A stretch of 64,000 nucleotides of DNA from Chryseobacterium turcicum. Its GTDB lineage: Bacteria; Bacteroidota; Bacteroidia; Flavobacteriales; Weeksellaceae. A program made the position numbers and the translations under genes. This document shows positions 36,357 to 45,430 of the stretch, piece by piece. The notes under the pieces are model-generated. The model ran no database searches, was not told the origin of the DNA, and saw nothing but the letters and a program-made list of their open reading frames with translations. Each line of letters starts with the position of its first letter. The first letter of the stretch is position 1. The stretch spans positions 2,088,001-2,152,000 of the forward strand of contig NZ_JAJNAY010000001.1 of NCBI RefSeq assembly GCF_021010565.1, written 5' to 3'.

Positions 36357-37076
36357 ATGAAAATTTATGATTTTAATATTGAAAAAGGAATGAAAATTGT
36401 AACTAAGTTTTGGATTAGTAAATCATTGTTTGGTTTTAAACCATACTATAATAAATTAATGCAGATTAAATTAATGAAGGCAAAAAAAATTCCTGGAATT
36501 CCGTTGCAGGTTAAAGGACAGTTTCATGATACTGAGAGTATCCAAAAATTTGAAAACGCTCAAGAAACTGAGCTAAAATACAATCTCCTTAAAGAACGTT
36601 TTTTTGATATAAATAAATGGAATACTTATTCAAATGAAAGTATTGCAGAGTTTACTTTATGTGACTCTTCGGGAAATACAGTCCACAGATTACCTTTTAT
36701 AGGGGATTATATTAAAATATTATTGTCTGAAATTAAAAAATCGGAAAAAGAGAGTTATCAATGGGTACGCATTGATATGATAGACAAAACAAATCCTAAC
36801 AGCATAATGATACAATGTAGACCTTCAAAATTACCTGGTAATCAATTTGGGGGCGATACAGTTCATTTTCATTCAGGAGGTACCACTTCTACATTTATTA
36901 TCTCAAAAGGCAATGATTATATTAAAATGGCAATTTATGGAAGAAATGAAAAACCTAATCAAAATACAGATATCATTAGCAGCATAAAAAATATGTTTAT
37001 AGCTTTTAAAGGAGTCGTGGGACCGTCAAAAATTCAATGGAAACAGCTTGCAGATGGGATGGTTAATTTAAAATAA
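36357..37076 (+). CDS. hypothetical protein, cytosolic
   Basis: About 239 residues from the ATG at 36357; an in-frame TTG at 36345 is less likely as start. No signal peptide or membrane helix. The C-terminal half has RIDMIDKTNPNSIMIQCRPSKLPGNQFGGDTVHFHSGG, a patterned beta-rich stretch, and the N-terminus is basic (KIVTKFWISKSLFGFKPYYNK). I recognise no family. It stands alone after a structured, gene-poor stretch. Confidence 0.65.
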   Translation: MKIYDFNIEKGMKIVTKFWISKSLFGFKPYYNKLMQIKLMKAKKIPGIPLQVKGQFHDTESIQKFENAQETELKYNLLKERFFDINKWNTYSNESIAEFTLCDSSGNTVHRLPFIGDYIKILLSEIKKSEKESYQWVRIDMIDKTNPNSIMIQCRPSKLPGNQFGGDTVHFHSGGTTSTFIISKGNDYIKMAIYGRNEKPNQNTDIISSIKNMFIAFKGVVGPSKIQWKQLADGMVNLK

Positions 37077-37182
37077 AACACGGCATTTTAAAATTTATCG
37101 ATATTTTTTTATTAGAAAGGCTTATAAAATTTGATTTTTGAATCCCAATGTGAGAATTATAGTTTACAGATAATCTAAAAAA

Positions 37183-37455
37183 ATGGACGTACAGATTCTA
37201 GGATTAATCGCAGGAGCTTTAACAGCCATTGCATCAATGCCACAGCTTATTAAAGTAATCAAAACAAAAAATGTAGAAGACATTTCTTGGCTGATGCTTG
37301 TTATTTTGATTTCCGGACTGTCGCTTTGGATTTGGTATGGTTTTGAACAAAATGAGTTGCCTATTATTTTATCAAATTCTTTTGCCGTATTGATAAATAC
37401 GACGCTACTGATTTTTTATTTTATTTTTAGAGAAAAAAATGATGATTTGACATAA
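37183..37455 (+). CDS. SemiSWEET family sugar transporter
   Basis: A 90-residue three-helix protein: helix 1 with the conserved MPQLIKVIKTKNVEDIS (PQ-loop motif), helix 2 LMLVILISGLSLWIWYGF, and helix 3 LSNSFAVLINTTLLIFYFIF. SemiSWEETs dimerise to form a sugar uniporter in the inner membrane. Length and the PQ motif fit well. Single gene. Confidence 0.93.
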   Translation: MDVQILGLIAGALTAIASMPQLIKVIKTKNVEDISWLMLVILISGLSLWIWYGFEQNELPIILSNSFAVLINTTLLIFYFIFREKNDDLT

Positions 37456-37488
37456 ATATCTGTCCATTTTTGGCAAAAATATAGACCT

Positions 37489-38463
37489 TTAATTCTTCAA
37501 ATTTCTTATAATCTTCCCAGAATCAGTAATTAATAAATATTGATATTCAGGGAATTTTTTTATCAGCTTCAGACCTTCTTTTTTTCCTAAAACCATTATT
37601 GATGTACTGAAGCCATTGGCCATTGTTGCATTAGGTCCCACAACGGTAACGCTCGTTAACCCGGTTGAAGGATAACCTGTTTTGGGATTCATAATGTGAG
37701 AATATCTTTTACCATGAATTTCTGCATATTTCTCATAGCTTCCCGAAGTGGTCACAGCATTTTCTTTTAAATAAAGAACTGCCGCAATTTTATCATCTTT
37801 AAAAGGGTTATTAATTCCAATTGCCCACGGTTTTCCATCGGGTTGAGTTCCCCAAGATGCAATATCTCCGGAAGCATTAATTATTCCTGCTTTTACTCCA
37901 AAACTTTTCATCAATTCTCTGGTTTTATCAGCTGCATAACCTTTTCCTATCGACCCGAAGCCTATTTTCATTCCTTTATTTTTTAGAAAAATCGTAGAAT
38001 TGGTTTTATCTAAAATAATATTTTGATAGCCAACATTTTTCACAGAATTTTTTATAGATTCTTCTGAAGGTAATTCGTTCATAGAATCATCAAATTTCCA
38101 GATTTTATCCATGGCAACGATGCTGATGTCAAAAGCTCCGTCAGTTAGTTTTGAAAAGTAAATGGCTTGCTCGGTTAACGCAAAAACTTCTGCGTCAACT
38201 TTCACAGGTTTAATTCCTGCATTTCTATTGACTTCCGAAATTTGAGTCTCCGGATTCCATTCTGAAATTAAATTTTCTATTCTTCGGATTTCAGCAATAG
38301 ATTTATCAATATTTTTTTCTGCTGAAAGAGAATCTTTGTCTACCAAAGTAATTTCAAACTTACTTCCCATCAAAGTTACTACGCGACTTCTTTCAACCTG
38401 AGCAAAAACCGCTACAGAAAGCAATAACAGAGAAAAAGTAATGAAGTTTCTTAGAATTTTCAT
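37489..38463 (-). CDS. apbE: FAD:protein FMN transferase (ApbE)
   Basis: ApbE flavin transferase, about 324 residues from the ATG at 38463, chosen because MKILRNFITFSLLLLSVAVFAQ is a clean signal peptide; the in-frame ATG at 38526 would bury it. Motifs: LMGSKFEIT, IGFGSIGKGYAADKTRELM, INASGDIASWG, and GKRYSHIMNPKTGYPSTG (H-x-M-x-P-x-T-G metal and flavin site). It attaches FMN from FAD to Ser or Thr of exported redox proteins. It lies downstream of the PepSY reductase and the DUF2271 gene, whose product is the likely acceptor. Confidence 0.95.
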   Translation of the reverse strand: MKILRNFITFSLLLLSVAVFAQVERSRVVTLMGSKFEITLVDKDSLSAEKNIDKSIAEIRRIENLISEWNPETQISEVNRNAGIKPVKVDAEVFALTEQAIYFSKLTDGAFDISIVAMDKIWKFDDSMNELPSEESIKNSVKNVGYQNIILDKTNSTIFLKNKGMKIGFGSIGKGYAADKTRELMKSFGVKAGIINASGDIASWGTQPDGKPWAIGINNPFKDDKIAAVLYLKENAVTTSGSYEKYAEIHGKRYSHIMNPKTGYPSTGLTSVTVVGPNATMANGFSTSIMVLGKKEGLKLIKKFPEYQYLLITDSGKIIRNLKN

Positions 38464-38682
38464 TGTTTTAAAATTAATAGTAATCAGTTTAGTACATGAT
38501 AATTTTTTTAACCGCAAAAGTGACAAAAGATTTTATGATGGAATAAGTTAATCAAAAGCTAACACAAAAAATAAATGAAAATTTTACACTTTGTAAACTT
38601 TTGAATTTCTCTTTTTTCAATTATTTCAATTATTTCTTTTGACTCTTTTGCGGTAAAAAGTATTTTAAGTTTTTTTTATGTA

Positions 38683-40878
38683 TTAGTAACAATCGGTTAA
38701 GATCTGTCCGTTTGATTTATAAATTTCGTAATCTTTATTTTTTGACGAGCATAATGTTCTCAAAATATCTTCCACATCATGCTGCATTTTAAGCGCTCCG
38801 CAAATCATAATATATCCTCCGTTTTCTAATACATTGATAAATAATTCGGCATCTCTTTTTACCAAATCCATCACATATTGGGATTTTTCTTCACGCGAAA
38901 ACGCTAAATTGAATGATGTTAATTTTTCTTTCTGAATATTTTCATGAGCGAAATGCTCGTAATTAACAATCAGTTCGGTTGATTTCCTGAAACCACAATA
39001 CAAATGAGTTTTGGTTTTTCCGGTTTGCTCTTCAATCATGCCTAAAAACGGTGCAATACCAGTTCCGTTAGCAATCATAATCACTTCAGAAGCTTTTTTA
39101 GGAAAATGAAATTCTGAATTTTTAATTATTCTCGCTTTTATTTCCTGATTTTCTTTTAAACGATGTAGAAATCCTGAACCAATACCATTTTCATGAAGTT
39201 TCACAACCAATTGAATCGCTCCGTTAACTTTTCCGATAGAGTAGAACCTTTCTTTATGGTCATTCTCAGGATAAATAGCAAGTAAATCTCCAGATTTAAA
39301 TTTTACCAAAGAATTAGGCTTTAAAATGACTTTAAAAGTGGTTACTTCATCAATAATTTCACTTTTACCAATCACTTTCATCTTCTTTAAAGACGGAATT
39401 TTCTCATTATATAAAGACGGTGCAGTAGCTAAAGGAATCATCGTTTCGTAACTCCATTGTTTTGCCCATTCTGTAAATTCTGTAGTTGATTTATCGTTTA
39501 CAGTATGCATTTCAATCAAAGATTCTGCCCAAGTTTGCTCAGATAATAATTGATTGACTTCAGTAGCGAAACCACAAAAATCTTCGTACGATTGAGAACC
39601 AAAACCTGCAACAGAATATTTAATCTTTTGCTGCTGCGGAAACTCCTTCAAAAGCTTTTTAAATTGAGAAGCATTAGTCGGAGCATCACCTAAACCATAG
39701 GTTGAAGTGAAAATAATAAGGTGTTCTGCTTTAGGATATAATTTATATTGATTAAGCTGAGAAATAAACGATTTTTTTCCATCTGATAAAAGCTGTGAAT
39801 GAATTTTATTGGCAAAACCTAAAGTCGAGCCATTTTCAGAACCAACCAAAATGATGATTTCTGCATTTTCAGCTTTGTATTTATTTTTAATTTTATTTCG
39901 GGTTCGTTTAAAAGTAATGACAAAACCTGAATAAATAAATAGTAAAATACCAATAGATGAAAGCCCTAAAACCGTTGACCAAACAATACTTCCGCGGCCA
40001 GTATGAAAGGTTAAACTAAGATTTTCATAAATAATATTCAGCGGATATTTTTCTTCTTTTACAATTTCCCCATTAATTTGGTTGACGGTAATTTCTCTGT
40101 CTTTTAATTTTAAAACAAAAAATTCTTCTGCATCATCTTCAATAAAAGGAAATTCAATTTTCTTAACTGCACTAAGTTTAGTTTCTTTAAAAATAGGGAA
40201 GTCGGTTAATTTTATCTGGGTTTCAGAATTGGTGATTTTATGAGGAATCTTTTCGTTTTTACCTTTCGGAATCAATTCAAAACGATGCATAAAAAGATAA
40301 GTTCCCGTCAAAGAAATTACAAAGATAGGAATCAACAAAATTCTTCCGGAAACGACATGAAAATATTGTGAGAAAAAATCTTTTTTAATTTTAGAAAAGA
40401 AATATCTGATTCCGTTTTGTCTTTTAATAATCAAGATAAGCCCGGAAATACTTGTAATCATTAACAAAAAAGAAACAACTCCTACAGCAAATCTTCCTGT
40501 TTCTTTTAAAAATAAAGAACGGTGGAGTGAAGTCACCCAATTGATAAATTTAGTTTTCTCAACAGGTTTTCCTAGAATTTTTCCGGTTTTAGGATTGATG
40601 TATGCTTTGATGTTTTCACCATTCTCGTCTGAACCTTCCAAGGTTACAAACTGATTGTGGTCAACACTTATTTCCATTATTTCCGGAAAAACCTTGCGCA
40701 GTTCCGGTAAAGACTGTGCAAGGTTTATGGTACTGAAATCATCAACACGATAAGGCTGAGTTTTTTCCTGTGCGGCATCGTATGCTAAAATTATTCCTGT
40801 AGTAGATGCTACGATGAGAAATAAAAATGTAAGTAATGCTAAAGTTAAATGGGCATACCTCCAAATTGATAAGGTCAT
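38683..40878 (-). CDS. PepSY-domain membrane protein fused to flavodoxin and NADPH-flavin reductase
   Basis: A 731-residue inner-membrane reductase. Residues 1-335 form a PepSY-TM module (four membrane helices with a periplasmic loop, YINPKTGKILG). Then comes a flavodoxin domain (IILVGSENGSTLGFANKIH, FTSTYGLGDAPTNA) and an FAD/NADP-reductase domain (ERFYSIGKVNG, IMIANGTGIAPFLGMIEEQ, HLYCGFRKS, ending near Y in the C-terminal DCY). It can move electrons from NADPH through FAD and FMN to the membrane and periplasm. Middle of the ankyrin-DUF2271-PepSY-ApbE unit, 13 bp from the DUF2271 gene. Confidence 0.94.
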   Translation of the reverse strand: MTLSIWRYAHLTLALLTFLFLIVASTTGIILAYDAAQEKTQPYRVDDFSTINLAQSLPELRKVFPEIMEISVDHNQFVTLEGSDENGENIKAYINPKTGKILGKPVEKTKFINWVTSLHRSLFLKETGRFAVGVVSFLLMITSISGLILIIKRQNGIRYFFSKIKKDFFSQYFHVVSGRILLIPIFVISLTGTYLFMHRFELIPKGKNEKIPHKITNSETQIKLTDFPIFKETKLSAVKKIEFPFIEDDAEEFFVLKLKDREITVNQINGEIVKEEKYPLNIIYENLSLTFHTGRGSIVWSTVLGLSSIGILLFIYSGFVITFKRTRNKIKNKYKAENAEIIILVGSENGSTLGFANKIHSQLLSDGKKSFISQLNQYKLYPKAEHLIIFTSTYGLGDAPTNASQFKKLLKEFPQQQKIKYSVAGFGSQSYEDFCGFATEVNQLLSEQTWAESLIEMHTVNDKSTTEFTEWAKQWSYETMIPLATAPSLYNEKIPSLKKMKVIGKSEIIDEVTTFKVILKPNSLVKFKSGDLLAIYPENDHKERFYSIGKVNGAIQLVVKLHENGIGSGFLHRLKENQEIKARIIKNSEFHFPKKASEVIMIANGTGIAPFLGMIEEQTGKTKTHLYCGFRKSTELIVNYEHFAHENIQKEKLTSFNLAFSREEKSQYVMDLVKRDAELFINVLENGGYIMICGALKMQHDVEDILRTLCSSKNKDYEIYKSNGQILTDCY

Positions 40879-40891
40879 TTGTAGGTTTTTT

Positions 40892-41377
40892 TTAAAGCTT
40901 ATTCATTTTTACATAACGAATATATCCGCCTTTACCTTCTGTTTTTGTGGTAATAGCATCCGCAGTGAAAGGAATTTCCAAATCGGTAACGTTATATTTT
41001 TTGTCTTCTACAGCCGTTTCAAAACGTACTTTGTAGCCTTTGTTCAGATATTTATCTTCAATTGAAAAGGTAGAAATATTTCTATCTCCATCTGCAACAG
41101 AAGCTCCGGTAATGGCATTTAATTTTACAGGTTTTTTGCTCTGAAATTTATACCATTCTTTCAAAGTATCGTGCCACTTTGCATCTGGCCCCATCATGTA
41201 AAGTGTTTTTTCGTATCCTCCTTTAGGATTTATCAAAGAAACCACAACGTACGCACCTTCACCGCCATAACTTGTCAATTGAAGCATGCATTTATATTTT
41301 GAAGCTTGTGCGTTGGCAAAACCTGCACAAAATAAGGTCATTAAAATTCCTAAAGCCTGAATTTTAAAATATTTCAT
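40892..41377 (-). CDS. DUF2271 periplasmic protein with ApbE-target-like motif
   Basis: A 161-residue exported protein with a signal peptide ending AQA. DUF2271 landmarks: SYGGEGAYVVVSLINPKGGYEKTLYMMG, DAKWHDTLKEWYKF. Residues 87-93 read NAITGAS, close to the flavinylation motif D-x-x-S/T-G-A-T/S recognised by ApbE, with Asn instead of Asp. With apbE in the same operon, covalent FMN on S93 is a reasonable prediction. Known DUF2271 genes often sit next to PepSY reductases and ApbE. Confidence 0.9.
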   Translation of the reverse strand: MKYFKIQALGILMTLFCAGFANAQASKYKCMLQLTSYGGEGAYVVVSLINPKGGYEKTLYMMGPDAKWHDTLKEWYKFQSKKPVKLNAITGASVADGDRNISTFSIEDKYLNKGYKVRFETAVEDKKYNVTDLEIPFTADAITTKTEGKGGYIRYVKMNKL

Positions 41378-41382
41378 ATTAT

Positions 41383-42861
41383 TTATTTTAAAAAGTCGAT
41401 TGATACGTTATTATTTTTTAAGCTTTCATTTTCTGAAGCAAGGTCATAAGCTGTTTCGTCAAATTCTGTTTTGATTGTTTTATTAGCATCCAAAGAAACC
41501 AAATATTTCAAAATTGAATCATCTTTCGCGACTAAAACGGCTTTATGAAGCACAGTCATACTTTCTTTATTCACAGAATTGATATCGATTTTAAGAGTAT
41601 TCAATTTTTTAAGAAGCTCAAGGTCATTTTTCGCAATCGCCAAGTGGAGTAGTGTATTGCCATCTTTTTGCGGAGCCGTAACATTTACATTATTCGATTG
41701 AAGAATATTTAATTTTTCTGAAAACTCATCAGGACCTCTTTGTGGGCCAGGTCTGTAAGACTGAATCAAATAATATGCTAAGTTATTTCCTTTAGCATCA
41801 ACAATTTTGGCATCAGCTTTATTAGAAATTAAAAATTTAGCAATCTCTACAGAACCATTTTGGATGGCTTGAGTTAAAGCAGACTCTCCATTTGCATTTA
41901 TAGCATTTATATTTTTTGTTTTTGCTAAAATTGCTTTTACATTTTCAATATCTTTTCCTCCTGAAGCAACTATTAAAGCATTATTGCCTTCCTTGTCTGT
42001 TTTATTGGCATCAACTCCTTTGCTCAATAAATAATCAATAATTTCTTTTTGATTATTTTTTTTAGCAATAATTTGTAAAGCATTTGCACCGTTTGCATTG
42101 ACAGCAGAAGGATTCAATTTTACTTCATCAATTAAATATTGATAAACAGCAAGTGGATTGGTAGCTGCTCTTGTTCCTGTTGCAGCATTAACCAAAGCTT
42201 TATCTGAAGCTTTTACACCCTGATTTTTTAATGATTTTAAAAGCTCGATATTTCCTAAACTTGCAGCATAGTCAAAAGAGGTTGCTCCGGTTTCATCTAC
42301 ATCTTTTATAGAAAGACCTTTTGAGGTGAATAGTTTTTGTAAAGAACCATCTTTGTCGTTTCCAATCGCTAAAAGCAAAATATTGGCTCCGTTTTTATAT
42401 TGATGTTTTGGATTTACACTGGCTTTGAAAAAAGCTTCATATACTTTTGGGTCGTTTAAACCAGATACTGCTGCAAAAGCAAGCGGAGTTAATCCTTTTG
42501 TATCTAATTTATTAACATCAGAACCTTTAGAAATAAAATATTCAATAATTTCAGGATTTCCAGCCATTGCCGCCCAGTGAAGGTAAATTCTACCATCATG
42601 AGTCAATTTGTCTACTGAGTTTCCTTTTTGCTCTAAAAGAAATTTTACAGTTTCCAAAGGAGCTTTATTACTCAATGAAAGAGAAACGGCATCGAAAGTA
42701 TTTCCGTTGAATTCAGACGGATTATTTCCATTGGCAATTTCGTGCTTTACTTTTTCAACATCGGGTTTAGATTTCCAAAAATCTGCCTGTAGTAAAGTGT
42801 TTTTTTGAGCACTGATTAGTACCGAAAACAATAATAGAGCAGAATACAATATCTTTTTCAT
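41383..42861 (-). CDS. secreted ankyrin-repeat protein
   Basis: A 492-residue protein with a signal peptide ending near SAQ, followed by about a dozen ankyrin repeats (for example DGRIYLHWAAMAGNPEIIEYF, KGLTPLAFAAVSG, EGNNALIVASGGKDIENV, DGNTLLHLAIAKNDLELLKKL). A periplasmic protein-binding scaffold. First gene of the DUF2271-PepSY-ApbE unit, 5 bp before the DUF2271 gene, so it may help present or organise the flavoprotein. Partner unknown. Confidence 0.93.
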   Translation of the reverse strand: MKKILYSALLLFSVLISAQKNTLLQADFWKSKPDVEKVKHEIANGNNPSEFNGNTFDAVSLSLSNKAPLETVKFLLEQKGNSVDKLTHDGRIYLHWAAMAGNPEIIEYFISKGSDVNKLDTKGLTPLAFAAVSGLNDPKVYEAFFKASVNPKHQYKNGANILLLAIGNDKDGSLQKLFTSKGLSIKDVDETGATSFDYAASLGNIELLKSLKNQGVKASDKALVNAATGTRAATNPLAVYQYLIDEVKLNPSAVNANGANALQIIAKKNNQKEIIDYLLSKGVDANKTDKEGNNALIVASGGKDIENVKAILAKTKNINAINANGESALTQAIQNGSVEIAKFLISNKADAKIVDAKGNNLAYYLIQSYRPGPQRGPDEFSEKLNILQSNNVNVTAPQKDGNTLLHLAIAKNDLELLKKLNTLKIDINSVNKESMTVLHKAVLVAKDDSILKYLVSLDANKTIKTEFDETAYDLASENESLKNNNVSIDFLK

Positions 42862-43036
42862 TGTTATTTTTATTTATTCTAAATATTGAACGCAAAATTA
42901 GTCTTTCCTATCGAAGCGGAAAAGAAATCTATATAAAAATTTACAGCTTAATGGTTGATTAATATCATAAATTATTATTCAATAAATAACGCAAACAGCA
43001 TCATTATGCGTTAAATCATAAAATCTTAGATTCAGT

Positions 43037-43111
43037 ATGCATAATTTTGAGTTTATAGATAGTATCAATCCAATATTTGTCATGTCTATGTTTTTAACTC
43101 AAGTTTTTTAA
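43037..43111 (+). CDS. candidate 24-codon small ORF with terminator
   Basis: ATG-initiated, ends in TAA that overlaps the base of the hairpin at 43110. Encodes a hydrophobic peptide (MHNFEFIDSINPIFVMSM..). Reported only because a strong terminator follows immediately and no other plus-strand gene precedes it. Could equally be the body of a small RNA. Confidence 0.2.
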   Translation: MHNFEFIDSINPIFVMSMFLTQVF

Positions 43112-43141
43112 GACTGTTAGTTTTTGCTGACAGTCTTTTTA
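43110..43141 (+). terminator. orphan rho-independent terminator
   Basis: Eleven-bp stem AAGACTGTTAG / CTGACAGTCTT (one G-U pair), loop TTTTTG, then TTTTT. The nearest upstream gene is on the opposite strand, so some unannotated plus-strand transcript from within 42862-43110 must end here, or it acts as a leader attenuator for the gene at 43220. Confidence 0.8.
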
Positions 43142-43219
43142 GTTTTAAATAACAGTTTAGAGATACCACAGATTTTATGGTTGGCAATAGATTTGTTTTA
43201 TCTGATGAAATATTAGTTT

Positions 43220-43546
43220 ATGAAAAATTCAGTAAAAATCACATTAGGTATTATTGCAGGTGGAATTTTAGTCTTTTTAAATAAAAAGAGAAAGCAGCGC
43301 ATGAACAATAAAAAACAAACATTTACCGCTCCAGATGGTTGTCAATATAATGAGAATCAGATGTACAGAACATCAGAAGGTGAAGTTTTTAGAAACGGTA
43401 AAAAAATGCGTGTTCAGATTCCATTAGACTCTTCTCAGAACTTAAGCAAAGTTGATTCAGGTTTTAATAACCAACATCTTAATGAGAATTTTAATTTACC
43501 AAAAACGGAAGTTTCTTATCATCAAAAAGGAACGCGACATCATTAA
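43220..43546 (+). CDS. hypothetical protein with N-terminal membrane anchor
   Basis: A 108-residue protein: one short hydrophobic helix (VKITLGIIAGGILVFL), a very basic stop-transfer (NKKRKQRMNNKK), then a hydrophilic tail with TFTAPDGCQYNENQMYRTSEGEVFRNGKKM. No family recognised. Convergent with the next gene, stops 3 bp apart. Possibly inner-membrane anchored with a cytosolic tail. Confidence 0.6.
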   Translation: MKNSVKITLGIIAGGILVFLNKKRKQRMNNKKQTFTAPDGCQYNENQMYRTSEGEVFRNGKKMRVQIPLDSSQNLSKVDSGFNNQHLNENFNLPKTEVSYHQKGTRHH

Positions 43547-43549
43547 TGT

Positions 43550-43987
43550 TTAGCAATCATTAGCATTGTAGTTGGCTTTTTCAAGTTCATCTTCCATTTT
43601 TTCAATTTCAGATTTAGAATGTTTTATCTTTTTTAAACTGACTTTAAGTTGCTTTTTTCCGTCTGGAGAAATCCATAACCCTTGAAGGTTATCAGAATTA
43701 CGTTTTAGCAACATAATTCCTGTATTATAATGCTCAACAAAAGTATATTGTTGAGCTTTTTCTGAAAAAGTAGTATCTAAAAGAATCCAATTTCCTGTTT
43801 TATTGTCGGTGTATTTATAAATTCCCGAAGCAATAATATTTGGACAGCCTGTTTCTTCGATTTTTAGATAGAATGAAATATTTATTTTTCCGTCAATGGT
43901 TCCTATATACTTTTCTTGTGCGAGAATTTTTTGTGAAAACGCTGAAATAGATAGTAATAGAAGAATTAGTATGCTTATTTTTTTCAT
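43550..43987 (-). CDS. hypothetical secreted protein
   Basis: A 145-residue protein with a signal peptide (MKKISILILLLLSISAFSQ). The mature part is beta-rich (GTIDGKINISFYLKIEE, GLWISPDGKKQLKVSLKKI) and ends in a charged helix. It resembles lipocalin-like small secreted proteins in composition only; no family assigned. Confidence 0.65.
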   Translation of the reverse strand: MKKISILILLLLSISAFSQKILAQEKYIGTIDGKINISFYLKIEETGCPNIIASGIYKYTDNKTGNWILLDTTFSEKAQQYTFVEHYNTGIMLLKRNSDNLQGLWISPDGKKQLKVSLKKIKHSKSEIEKMEDELEKANYNANDC

Positions 43988-44097
43988 ATTTTTATTTTAC
44001 TAAAGTTAAAGAAATATTTTATAGAAAAAAAATTTAAGGTTAGATGTTGCTATTTCTCTTGGCTTATTTTTTGAATCTCTGAATCTAAAATTAAATC

Positions 44098-44805
44098 ATG
44101 TTTTTAGCTACTTTTTTAAATTTTAACTGGAAAGAATTATTTCTAGGAACTGAGGATTGGGGATTTCTTATGGAAATTGTGCTTCGTACTATTATCATGT
44201 TTCTTACCATTATTATAAGTCTTCGTGTTTTAGGAAAAAGGGGAGTGAAGCAATTGTCGATTTTTGAATTAGTCGTTATTATTGGCTTAGGTTCAGCAGC
44301 CGGAGACCCTATGTTTTATAAAGAAGTAGGAATTGTTTCTTCCATCATTGTTTTTGTAGTGATTATCGTCCTTTATTCAACAATAACTTTTTTGATTGGA
44401 AGATTCAAAAAAATAGAAAACTTATTTGAAGGAAAAGCAATTTGTTTAATCGAACACGGAGTTTTTGCCATTGCTAATTTTAAAAAAGAAAACTTAGGAA
44501 GTGATGAGTTTTTTGCAGAATTAAGAGTGAAAGGTATTTCTCATTTAGGACAAATTGAGCTTGCTATTGAGGAAGTTTCCGGTGAAATAAGCGTTTTCTT
44601 TAATGAAGATAAAGAGGTGAAATATGGCCTGCCGATTATGTTGAATTCTTTAGATTATCCAATACAATATATCAATAAGGAAGGTCATTATTCTTGTACC
44701 TTTTGTGGCTTTACAGAAATAAAAGAAGAAGGAAATGCTGGAAATTGTAAAAATTGCAATAAAAAGAATTGGGTTGAAGCCAGCAATAAAATAAGAATAA
44801 CGTAA
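44098..44805 (+). CDS. DUF421/YetF-family membrane protein with C-terminal zinc ribbon
   Basis: A 235-residue protein. Three hydrophobic helices (about residues 22-40, 58-75, 80-98) contain the DUF421 hallmark ISLRVLGKRGVKQLSIFELVVIIGLGSAAGDPMFY. The YetF C-terminal domain follows (LRVKGISHLGQIELAIEEVSGEISVFF). A tail of about 40 residues has CTFCGF ... CKNCNKKNW, a CxxC/CxxC rubredoxin-like zinc ribbon. Role unknown; DUF421 proteins are linked to spore or envelope functions in Bacillus. Confidence 0.92.
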   Translation: MFLATFLNFNWKELFLGTEDWGFLMEIVLRTIIMFLTIIISLRVLGKRGVKQLSIFELVVIIGLGSAAGDPMFYKEVGIVSSIIVFVVIIVLYSTITFLIGRFKKIENLFEGKAICLIEHGVFAIANFKKENLGSDEFFAELRVKGISHLGQIELAIEEVSGEISVFFNEDKEVKYGLPIMLNSLDYPIQYINKEGHYSCTFCGFTEIKEEGNAGNCKNCNKKNWVEASNKIRIT

Positions 44806-44864
44806 AAATCCCCGATATAAAACCAGGGAAATTTAAAATATATAAAACTTAATTGATGTAGTTG

Positions 44865-45284
44865 CTACACTATAGCTTTGTGAAAAGAGCTTTTCATAAA
44901 GATGGTCGTTTCTTTGCCAAAAAGAGAAGAGAAAATATTTTGAAACTCGTGTATGTATTTACATCTTATCGTATTTCCGTAAATTTTTAAACCTTCAAAA
45001 ATCTTTTTTGAATTCAAATCAATATCATATTTAATGAAAGATTCTGGCCTTTCGTAACGGATAATTTGCTGATCCGAAGCATACGTTTTCAGGAAACCAA
45101 ATTTTTCTAACCAATCTTCTGTAATCTGAATAGGATTGATGTTTTCTGCAGGAATAGAAATCGTTTGCAAATCGTTTTTTATTTTAACAAAATAAGCGTT
45201 GTCATTTTGGTATATTTCGGTAATCGTAAAAATCTCATGATTATATTCAACAAGATTTTTAATCTTTAGATCGGTGACTTTCAT
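44865..45284 (-). CDS. hypothetical protein
   Basis: A 139-residue cytosolic protein with no signal or membrane segment. The N-terminal half has regular beta strands (LVEYNHEIFTITEIYQNDNAYFVKIK), and the C-terminal half has a mixed pattern (YIHEFQNIFSSLFGKETT). No motif recognised. Lies alone between the DUF421 gene and the carotenoid-photolyase operon. Confidence 0.6.
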   Translation of the reverse strand: MKVTDLKIKNLVEYNHEIFTITEIYQNDNAYFVKIKNDLQTISIPAENINPIQITEDWLEKFGFLKTYASDQQIIRYERPESFIKYDIDLNSKKIFEGLKIYGNTIRCKYIHEFQNIFSSLFGKETTIFMKSSFHKAIV

Positions 45285-45430
45285 TTTAATTTAGGTATGG
45301 CGGTTAATAATAGATACTCTAGAAGTATGTGCAAATACTATGCCTTGCATTATTTGTGTGGTATGTTAAATACCAATCTATTATGAATTTTTCGTAACAA
45401 TTATAAAATGAAGTTCAGTTTTTAACCTAT

